Assembly: GCA_052115395.1 (NCBI GenBank)
Contig: JBFRGO010000005.1
DNA from: Noviluteimonas sp052115395
Lineage (GTDB): Bacteria > Pseudomonadota > Gammaproteobacteria > Xanthomonadales > Xanthomonadaceae
DNA length: 64,000 bases
Direction: 5' to 3' (one strand)
Part shown: in pieces, positions 1 to 7,766 of the stretch
Numbering within the stretch: the first letter of the stretch is position 1
How the letters are laid out: every line of letters starts with the position of its first letter
The notes under the pieces: generated by a model
The model's input: the letters and a program-made list of their open reading frames with translations, nothing else
Databases searched by the model: none
What the model was told of the DNA's origin: nothing
Made by a program: the position numbers and the translations under genes

Positions 1-501
1 CAGCCAGCCCAGCGTCCATGCGTCCAGCGCCTGCCACACGGGTTTGATCGCCAGCAGCACGAGCCAACCCATCGCCACGTAGACGAGGGTGGAGAGCAAC
101 TTGAAGCGCCCGGTAAAGAAGAGCTTGAACGCGATGCCCGCGGCGGCCAGCGACCAGATCGCGATGAACAGATTGCGGCCCACCTCGCCGCGCAGGCCGA
201 TGAGCGTGAAAGGCGTGTAGGTGCCTGCGATCAGCAGGTAGATCGCGCAATGGTCGAACACCTTCAGCGCCGGCTTGGCGCGCGGGTCCTGGATTGCGTG
301 ATAGAGCGTGGACGCGCTGTAGAGCAGCAGCAGGCTGATGGAGAAGACGATCGCGGCGGCCAGTTGCCAACCATCGCCGTGCACTGCGGCCAGCGCGATG
401 AGGACCGCGCCGCCCGCGAGTGCCAGGAGCGCGCCGACGCCATGGGTCAGCGCGCTGAGCCGCTCTTCGCGGGCGTGTATTTCTTGCAGGGCGGCATCCA
501 T
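1..501 (-). CDS. trhA: Hemolysin III family membrane protein, 3' end cut by window edge
   Basis: This is a multi-pass inner-membrane protein of the hemolysin III / PAQR superfamily, a group linked to membrane homeostasis and, by homology to PAQR receptors, to a metal-dependent hydrolase-like site. The visible 167 residues begin at ATG 501-499. They show the family signature: HGVG near residue 20, a Ser-x3-His motif around residues 64-68 (STLYH), and FDH at 82-84 followed by AGTYTPF at 92-98. At least four or five hydrophobic segments alternate with short basic loops, consistent with a seven-helix fold. The last helices, including the C-terminal HxxxH expected in the family, lie beyond the left edge. 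The gene is upstream of and divergent in role from prfC on the same strand. The family assignment is strong; the biochemical activity is not settled even for well-studied members, and true hemolysis should not be assumed. Confidence 0.88.
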   Translation of the reverse strand, partial: MDAALQEIHAREERLSALTHGVGALLALAGGAVLIALAAVHGDGWQLAAAIVFSISLLLLYSASTLYHAIQDPRAKPALKVFDHCAIYLLIAGTYTPFTLIGLRGEVGRNLFIAIWSLAAAGIAFKLFFTGRFKLLSTLVYVAMGWLVLLAIKPVWQALDAWTLGWL

Positions 502-532
502 GCCCCGAGCATCCGCGCGCCCGCTGGAGTTT

Positions 533-2137
<1,605 letters not shown>

Positions 2138-2196
2138 GGCGAAGGTGCGCACGGGCGCACTGGGAGCGTCAGGAAGCCCGCGATTATACGGGTGCC

Positions 2197-3102
2197 TCAG
2201 GGCTGGTCGGTCACGCCCGCCATGCGGAAGGGGATCGACACCAGTTGCATCCCGCGGTTCACCTGCACGGCGAAGTGCAGGTGCGGCCCGCTGGTGAAGC
2301 CGGTATTGCCGGACAGGCCGATCTTCTGGCCCGCGCGGACGCGCTGGCCGGGGCGCACGAGCACGCCTTCGGTGCGCAGGTGCGCGTACAGGCCCATGGT
2401 GCCGTCGTCGTGGAGGATGCGGACGTAGTTCGCGCGGCCGCCGTATTTCTCCAGGTCCAGGCCGGCCTTGTCGAAATCCGATTCGACCTGCATCACCGTG
2501 CCGCCGCGCGCGGCGAACACCGGCGTGCCCTGGGCCGCGCGGAAGTCGATGGCGTAGAGGTTCTGCGTGTCCTGGTGGCTGAAGCGCCCGTTGAAGCCCT
2601 GTTCGATGCGCAGGCGCTCCCGCGGAATCGGCAGCAGATAGTCGACGTCCTGCGGCTTCGCGCGCGGATCCCCGGGCACCACCTCCATGCTCAGGCCGAA
2701 CTCCGCCGTGCCCGGTGCGGCCGGCATCAGCCGCGAGAGCAGGACGCTGGTGTTCGCCGGCACGGTGGCGCGTGCGGGAAGATCGGGTTCGCCGCGCGTG
2801 TTCACTTCGCGCGTGAATTTCAGCAGCACTTCCACGGGGCCTGCGATCGCATTGTCGGCGTAGGCCAGCGAAGCGCCTTCCTCGCGTTCCAGCCGCAGGC
2901 GCGCCATCGCGCCCGGTTCGGCGCGCACGGGAATGACCTTCACCCGTGCGCCGGCCTTCGCCGCTTCGGCAGGGGGATGGTCGCCGTAGTGCACGATGCC
3001 GTCCTTGTCGACCCAGCGATACACCTTGCCCGCGTGCGCGTGCATCGCGACGCACGCGAGCATCGCGCACGCCAACAATCGCCATTGCGGGACGGCGCGC
3101 AT
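2197..3102 (-). CDS. Secreted DUF4124 / M23 family metallopeptidase
   Basis: This is a periplasmic LytM-type endopeptidase, expected to cut peptidoglycan cross-links or to activate amidases. The 301 residues start with a Sec signal peptide (cleavage near residue 24, after AHA). A DUF4124 segment at about 25-45 follows (KVYRWVDKDGIVHYGD), a small beta domain common in Xanthomonadaceae envelope proteins. The C-terminal half is the M23 fold: a His/Asp zinc pair around FSHQD...AIDFR, the conserved YAHL strand, and the catalytic HLH at about 273-275 within GPHLHF. All zinc ligands are present, so it should be active. It lies 2 bases downstream of the beta-propeller lipoprotein gene on the same strand, so the two are probably co-transcribed. 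Specific substrate bond is unknown. Confidence 0.9.
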   Translation of the reverse strand: MRAVPQWRLLACAMLACVAMHAHAGKVYRWVDKDGIVHYGDHPPAEAAKAGARVKVIPVRAEPGAMARLRLEREEGASLAYADNAIAGPVEVLLKFTREVNTRGEPDLPARATVPANTSVLLSRLMPAAPGTAEFGLSMEVVPGDPRAKPQDVDYLLPIPRERLRIEQGFNGRFSHQDTQNLYAIDFRAAQGTPVFAARGGTVMQVESDFDKAGLDLEKYGGRANYVRILHDDGTMGLYAHLRTEGVLVRPGQRVRAGQKIGLSGNTGFTSGPHLHFAVQVNRGMQLVSIPFRMAGVTDQP

Positions 3103-3104
3103 CG

Positions 3105-4220
3105 TCAGTCGACGCAATCCGGCGCCAGGTGCATCTGCCGTGCGACTTCGCGCAGGTCGAATGCCGTCACCGCCTTGTCGTCGTGCACGGCGAACAACGC
3201 ACCGCCCGGGAATTCCGGCATCGCCGCCGCATGCAGGGCCACGCCGTCGGTATGTGCGGTGACATCGCCGCGGAACGTACCGCGCGGTTCCAGCGTCACG
3301 CGATCGAACAGGTGGAACAACGTCAGCGGTGCGAGCTGGTCGACCGCGATCCAGTAACCGCCGCCATCCGGGCAGGTCCACAGGGCCACGCCTTCGGCTT
3401 CGGCCGCGAAGCTGTCCTGCGGCAGGCTGCGGCCGGTGTACTGGCCGGAGAAGCTGTATTCGCGCAGCGTGGATTCGTGACGGCTGTCTTCGTCGGCGAT
3501 GAGCAGACGATCGTTCGCGCGATCGCCGGCGATGGATTCGACCATGCGCAGCGCGCTGGCTTCCCTGGTATCGCCGAACGCGCCGCCGTAGTTGGCGCGC
3601 AGGCGGCCGGCCTGGTCGAACTGCACGCGATAACGGCGCACGCGCTGGTCGAGTTCCTCGAACGGCGGCACTTCGTCGAATTTCTTGCCGTACATGAAGC
3701 TGTCGGTGATGTAGACCTCCAGCTCGCCCGGTTCGGTCTCGTTGACCCACAGCCCGTAGGGGCTGCGCAATTCCTTCTCGCCGAAGAAACCGACGAAGCT
3801 GAAGTCCGGCAGCTTCAACACCTGCACGCGATGGTTGTCGCGTTCGACGACGAAGACGTAATCGCCGTACACCGCGATCCCGTTCGGTCGATCGAACTGG
3901 CCTTCACCCTTGCCTTCGGCGCCGAAGGTGCGCAGCAGGGTGCCGTTGGAGGCGTCGTAGACCGAGAGGCGATGCGACGACTTGCCCGTCGCGATCAGCC
4001 ACGTCGGGCCATCGGCGGTTTGCCAGGTGGCGACCGAGTCGAGTTCCTCGGCGGGGGTTTCTTTCGAGACGTACCGTTCGGGAATTTCCACGGGCGCCGG
4101 CGCGCCGGCCACGGTCGCGGCATCGACGGGAACAGTGGCCTTTTGGGGCGGGGCGGAGCCGCAAGCGGCGATGAGAAGGGTGCCCAGGACGACGGGCAGA
4201 CAACGGAATGAGGAAGGCAT
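3105..4220 (-). CDS. Lipoprotein with NHL / phytase-like beta-propeller
   Basis: The 371-residue product starts with a lipoprotein signal ending in AAC, so Cys20 is the expected lipidation site and the protein should be anchored facing the periplasm. The rest is repetitive beta-propeller sequence. Early blades look like NHL repeats (GKGEGQFDRPNGIAV, then FVVERDNHRVQVL), while the C-terminal stretch GGALFAVHDDKAVTAFDLREVA resembles the terminal blade of 3-phytase-like proteins. Proteins of this kind in Xanthomonadaceae are often labelled phytase-like, but I cannot confirm phytase catalytic residues, so enzymatic activity is uncertain and a binding or scaffold role is equally possible. The start at ATG 4220 is favoured by the signal peptide. 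It is divergent from the SAM riboswitch/met operon and leads the M23 peptidase gene by 2 bases. Confidence 0.78.
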   Translation of the reverse strand: MPSSFRCLPVVLGTLLIAACGSAPPQKATVPVDAATVAGAPAPVEIPERYVSKETPAEELDSVATWQTADGPTWLIATGKSSHRLSVYDASNGTLLRTFGAEGKGEGQFDRPNGIAVYGDYVFVVERDNHRVQVLKLPDFSFVGFFGEKELRSPYGLWVNETEPGELEVYITDSFMYGKKFDEVPPFEELDQRVRRYRVQFDQAGRLRANYGGAFGDTREASALRMVESIAGDRANDRLLIADEDSRHESTLREYSFSGQYTGRSLPQDSFAAEAEGVALWTCPDGGGYWIAVDQLAPLTLFHLFDRVTLEPRGTFRGDVTAHTDGVALHAAAMPEFPGGALFAVHDDKAVTAFDLREVARQMHLAPDCVD

Positions 4221-4308
4221 GGCGCGAATTATGGCCGAGCGTGAAGGCGACTTGGCAACACGCCCGTCACGCTCATCAATAAGGCATCGCTTCATCGGCA
4301 TGAAGCGA

Positions 4309-4337
4309 TTGACAATCCGGAAATCGCGCGGCATCCT
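4309..4337 (+). promoter_or_regulatory. Candidate sigma-70 promoter of the met operon
   Basis: A perfect -35 hexamer TTGACA at 4309-4314 is followed 17 bases later by a weak -10 (CATCCT, 4332-4337). Transcription would start near 4344, exactly where the P1 stem of the SAM riboswitch begins. The geometry supports the call; the poor -10 lowers confidence. Confidence 0.5.
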
Positions 4338-4343
4338 GCGGCC

Positions 4344-4460
4344 ATCCATCGAGACCGGCTGAGGGACAGGCCCGCAGACGCCGGGGCAACCGCGACATCG
4401 CGCAAGCGATGGGCGTTGGTGCCAAATCCTGCGGGGGCCCGCGCCCACCGGCAGATGGAT
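4344..4460 (+). promoter_or_regulatory. SAM-I (S-box) riboswitch aptamer
   Basis: The aptamer shows the conserved SAM-I core. A P1 stem ATCCATC (4344-4350) pairs perfectly with GATGGAT (4454-4460). Inside are GAGGGACAGGCCC (4361-4373), GCCGGGGCAACC (4380-4391) and GGTGCCAAATCC (4418-4429), which match the P2/kink-turn, J-region and P3 blocks of the family. It lies directly upstream of metX-metB-hom, the pathway expected for S-adenosylmethionine feedback. Binding of SAM should stabilise P1. No strong intrinsic terminator follows, so the expression platform is probably translational (see the hairpin at 4511-4543). Confidence 0.93.
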
Positions 4461-4510
4461 CGACGCTCGCGCCCCATGGCGCGGCCTTCGATTCGCATCG
4501 CCACCCCCGC

Positions 4511-4543
4511 AACGCTCGATGGCATCCCACTGCCAGGAGCGTT
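4511..4543 (+). promoter_or_regulatory. Shine-Dalgarno-sequestering hairpin, riboswitch expression platform
   Basis: AACGCTC (4511-4517) pairs with GAGCGTT (4537-4543), and TGGCA (4520-4524) pairs with TGCCA (4531-4535), leaving a six-base loop. The metX ribosome binding site AGGAG (4535-4539) is fully inside the 3' arm. The 5' arm segment CTCGATGG (4515-4522) is also perfectly complementary to CCATCGAG (4346-4353), which includes the 5' strand of aptamer P1. P1 and the sequestering hairpin can therefore form together, while the alternative pairing breaks both and frees the ribosome binding site. Confidence 0.75.
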
Positions 4544-4546
4544 GCA

Positions 4547-5566
4547 ATGCCCGCCGCCGCGATTCGAACCCTCGCCACTCCGCCTGTCCTGCGTGTCGTT
4601 GCGCAACCCGCTCCCGATGCGCAACGCGGCGAATTGCCCTTGATCCTGACCCTGAAGCACGGTGGCACCCACCAGGTGCGCGTGCGTTGGGAAACGCGCG
4701 GCGCCGCGCACCTGCCCGTCGTCGCCGTGCTCGGCGGCATCTCCGCCCATCGCCATGTCGCCGCATCCGAAGCGTTCGCCGAGCGCGGGTGGTTCGAAGC
4801 GCAGGCCGATGCACGGTGGCTGGCGGCGCATCGCGTGGTGTCGTTCGACTGGATCGGCAGCGATGGCGCACTGGATGCGCCGATCGATACCGACGACCAG
4901 GCGGCGGCGCTCGTCGCGGTCCTCGACGCACTTGGCATTGAAACGCTCGACGCGATCGTCGGTTGCTCCTACGGCGCGATGGTCGGCCTCGCCTTCGCGG
5001 CATCGCACCCCACACGCGTCCAACACCTGGTCGCCATCGCCGGCGCGCATCGCCCGCATCCCTTCGCAAGCGCATGGCGCGCGCTGCAACGCAACGTGGT
5101 CGCGCTCGGGCAATTGCAATGCGATGAAGCGCATGGCCTGTCGCTCGCGCGACAGCTCGCGATGCTGAGCTATCGAACGCCCGAGGAATTCGGTGCGCGC
5201 TTCGACGCGGCGCCGATCGTGGACGGCGGCAGCGCGCGCTGCGCCTCAGAAGACTGGCTCGCCGAGCGCGGTGCGGCCTGGGCGCAGAAAACCTCGGCGA
5301 CGGCGTTCGTGCGCTTGTCCGAATCCATCGACCTGCACGACGTTCTCCCCTCCCATGTGCAGGTGCCGACGACGCTCGTCGCCTTCGCCGAGGACCGCCT
5401 GGTTCCACCCGACGACATCCGCGCGCTCGCCGCCGGCATCGCCGCGCCCGTGCGCTTGCAGGTGTTGCATTCGCCCTACGGGCACGATGGTTTCCTCAAG
5501 GAATCCGACGCGATCGCGCAGGTGCTGGCGCGTGCGCTGGACTGTTGCACGGAGGCGTGCGCATGA
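4547..5566 (+). CDS. metX: Homoserine O-acyltransferase (MetX family)
   Basis: An alpha/beta-hydrolase-fold acyltransferase that activates the homoserine hydroxyl, the first committed step of methionine synthesis. The 339 residues contain the nucleophile elbow GCSYGAM with Ser141, and the rest of the triad is predicted as Asp283 (FAEDRLVPP) and His313 (YGHDGF). N-terminal LILTLKHGGTHQVRVRWETRG and the GGISAH block are typical of MetX. Members from Xanthomonadales often use succinyl-CoA instead of acetyl-CoA, but I cannot decide acyl specificity by eye. ATG 4547 is chosen because AGGAG sits seven bases upstream, inside the riboswitch-controlled hairpin. The open frame extends upstream but only through riboswitch RNA. 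The stop overlaps the metB start (ATGA), implying translational coupling. Confidence 0.93.
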   Translation: MPAAAIRTLATPPVLRVVAQPAPDAQRGELPLILTLKHGGTHQVRVRWETRGAAHLPVVAVLGGISAHRHVAASEAFAERGWFEAQADARWLAAHRVVSFDWIGSDGALDAPIDTDDQAAALVAVLDALGIETLDAIVGCSYGAMVGLAFAASHPTRVQHLVAIAGAHRPHPFASAWRALQRNVVALGQLQCDEAHGLSLARQLAMLSYRTPEEFGARFDAAPIVDGGSARCASEDWLAERGAAWAQKTSATAFVRLSESIDLHDVLPSHVQVPTTLVAFAEDRLVPPDDIRALAAGIAAPVRLQVLHSPYGHDGFLKESDAIAQVLARALDCCTEACA

Positions 5567-6756
5567 GCGTCGTGCATCCGTGCACCGTGGCGGTGCGTGC
5601 CGGCATCGACCGCGATGAAGCGTTCGGTGCGGTCGTTCCGCCGATCGTGCTCTCTTCGAACTTCAGCTTCGCCGGTTTCGACGACAAGCGCCGTTACGAC
5701 TACACTCGCAGCGGCAACCCCACGCGCGACCTGCTCGCCGAAGCACTCGCCGACCTCGAAGGCGGCGCTGGCGCCGTCGTGACGGCGACAGGCATGGCGG
5801 CGATCACGCTCGTGCTCAACGCGTGCCTGAAGCCGGGCGACGTGCTGGTCGCCACGCATGATGCGTACGGCGGAAGCTGGCGCCTTTTCGACGCGCTCGC
5901 GCGCAAGGGTCATTTCGAACTCGTGCTCGCCGATCTGTCCGACCCGCGCGCGCTGACCGCGGCGCTGGAGCGCAAGCCCGCGCTGGTGTGGATCGAGACA
6001 CCGTCCAACCCCTTGCTGCGCGTCACCGACCTGCGGTTCGCGATCGACGCCGCGCATGCGGCCGGCGCACGCGCCGTGGTCGACAACACCTTCCTCTCGC
6101 CTGCATTGCAACAACCGATCGCGTTCGGTGCCGACCTCGTCGTGCATTCGACGACCAAGTACATCAACGGCCACAGCGATGTCGTCGGCGGCGCGGTCAT
6201 CGCCCGCACGCCGGAGGACCATCAACTGTTGACCTGGTGGGCGAACGCGCTCGGCGTCACCGGCGCGCCTTTCGACAGCTTCCTCACCCTGCGCGGCCTG
6301 CGCACGCTCGGTGCGCGCCTGCGCGTGCACCAGGAAAACGCGCACGCGATCGCGGCCTTGCTCGACGACCATCCGGTGGTGCGCGCGGTCCACTATCCGG
6401 GCTTGCCGCGCCACCCGGGGCACGCGCTCGCCAAGCGCCAGCAGTCGGGCTTCGGCGCGATGTTGTCGCTGGAACTCGAGGGCGGCGTTGAATCCGTGCG
6501 CGCCTTCCTCGACGGCTTGCGCTGCTTCACGCTGGCCGAATCGCTCGGCGGCGTGGAAAGCCTGATCGCGCATCCGGCGACGATGACGCATGCGGCGATG
6601 TCGCCCCAGGCGCGCGCAGCGGCGGGCATCGGCGATGGACTGCTGCGACTGTCGATCGGTATCGAACATGCGGACGACTTGCTCGCCGACATCGTCGACG
6701 CACTCGACCGCGTGCACGCCGTCGTGCGCGAGCAGCGGCGCGAGGTCGCGACGTGA
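5563..6756 (+). CDS. metB: Cystathionine gamma-synthase / O-succinylhomoserine sulfhydrylase (PLP)
   Basis: A Cys/Met-metabolism PLP enzyme that uses the acyl-homoserine made by MetX, with cysteine (or sulfide) as the sulfur donor. The product is 397 residues. It has YDYTRSGNPTRDLLAEALADLEGG near the N-terminus, VDNTFLSPALQQP for the Asp that contacts the pyridine nitrogen, and STTKYINGHSD with the PLP lysine at Lys199, matching the position in E. coli MetB. ATG 5563 is chosen over an in-frame ATG 18 bases upstream because GGAGG (5551-5555) precedes it by seven bases and it forms an ATGA overlap with metX. The stop again overlaps the next start. Whether the physiological reaction is gamma-synthase, sulfhydrylase or the closely related gamma-lyase cannot be read from sequence alone; the operon favours biosynthesis. 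Confidence 0.92.
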   Translation: MSVVHPCTVAVRAGIDRDEAFGAVVPPIVLSSNFSFAGFDDKRRYDYTRSGNPTRDLLAEALADLEGGAGAVVTATGMAAITLVLNACLKPGDVLVATHDAYGGSWRLFDALARKGHFELVLADLSDPRALTAALERKPALVWIETPSNPLLRVTDLRFAIDAAHAAGARAVVDNTFLSPALQQPIAFGADLVVHSTTKYINGHSDVVGGAVIARTPEDHQLLTWWANALGVTGAPFDSFLTLRGLRTLGARLRVHQENAHAIAALLDDHPVVRAVHYPGLPRHPGHALAKRQQSGFGAMLSLELEGGVESVRAFLDGLRCFTLAESLGGVESLIAHPATMTHAAMSPQARAAAGIGDGLLRLSIGIEHADDLLADIVDALDRVHAVVREQRREVAT

Positions 6757-7766
6757 TCGGTGCCGATAAAATCCGAATTGCGCTCCTGGGAACGGGCAAC
6801 GTGGGCCGCGCGGTGATCGCGCGGCTCGAACAACTGGGCGATCCGGGCCTGGCGCTGGTCCACATCGCGAACACGCGCGTCACCGTCGGCCCTTCGCTGC
6901 GCGAAGCGGCCCCCCACGTCGTGCTCGATGCGACCGCCAGCGAGGCCGTCGCGGAGCGTCATGCCGATTGGCTCGCGCGCGGCTGGCATGTGGTCACGGC
7001 GAACAAACTGGGACGCGGCGGTCCACTCGCGCGCGCCGAAGCGATCGAACACGCCTGTCAGTCGAGCGGCGCCCGCTATGGCGATGCCGCGACCGTCGGC
7101 GCCGGCTTGCCGCTGCTCCGCAGCCTGCGCGCGCTGCAGGCCGGCGGGGATGCGATCCATGGCTTCGCCGGCGTGTTGTCGGGATCGCTCGCGTGGTTGC
7201 TCGCGCGTTTCGACGGCAGCGTGCCGTTCTCGACGCTGGTGCGCGAAGCCCGTGCGGCGGGCTATACCGAACCCGATCCGCGCATCGACCTGTCGGGCGA
7301 AGACGTGCGCCGCAAGCTGCTGATCCTCGCGCGCGCGGCGGGTGTCTCGCTCGAAGGCGATGCGGTCGAAGTCGAATCGCTGGTGCCGCCCGCACTTGCG
7401 CAGGCCGCGGACATCGACGCCGCACTGACGGCCCTGGACGCACCGATGCAGGCGCGCCTGGACGCAGCGCGCAACGGTCGATTGCATTTCGTCGCGCGCT
7501 GGCAGGATGGCGTCGCGCGCGTGGGCCTGGAAACGCTCGCGCAGGACGATCCGCTCGCGGCCGGCGGCGGCACCGACAATCGCGTCGCCATCCATTGCGC
7601 GCGCTATGCGAAACAACCGCTCGTCATCCAGGGTCCGGGTGCGGGCGCCGACATCACCGCCGCGGCGATGCTCGACGATGTCTTCGCGCTACGCGATCAA
7701 CCGACTTTCGCCGGCGCGAGGGCCTCGAAGAACGTCGCGATCGGCATCGGCCGCGCGATCGCGTAA
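6753..7766 (+). CDS. hom: Homoserine dehydrogenase, monofunctional, no ACT domain
   Basis: Reduces aspartate semialdehyde to homoserine, supplying the substrate of MetX. The 337 residues start with a Rossmann fold (GTGNVGRAV, residues 13-21), then TANKLGRGGPLA. The catalytic block runs from YGDAATVGAGLP through GVLSGSLAWLLARF to EPDPRIDLSGEDVRRKLLILAR. The length ends after the catalytic domain, so there is no C-terminal ACT regulatory domain and no fused aspartokinase. The start is GTG 6753, overlapping the metB stop as GTGA. Being third in a SAM-riboswitch operon suggests that this copy is dedicated to methionine rather than threonine supply. The 3' end overlaps the convergent GGDEF-EAL gene by 70 bases. 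Confidence 0.9.
   Translation: MIGADKIRIALLGTGNVGRAVIARLEQLGDPGLALVHIANTRVTVGPSLREAAPHVVLDATASEAVAERHADWLARGWHVVTANKLGRGGPLARAEAIEHACQSSGARYGDAATVGAGLPLLRSLRALQAGGDAIHGFAGVLSGSLAWLLARFDGSVPFSTLVREARAAGYTEPDPRIDLSGEDVRRKLLILARAAGVSLEGDAVEVESLVPPALAQAADIDAALTALDAPMQARLDAARNGRLHFVARWQDGVARVGLETLAQDDPLAAGGGTDNRVAIHCARYAKQPLVIQGPGAGADITAAAMLDDVFALRDQPTFAGARASKNVAIGIGRAIA

Noticed and set aside
4430..4546. Transcriptional terminator as riboswitch output
   Set aside because: No hairpin followed by a T run exists before metX; the hairpin present covers the ribosome binding site instead.
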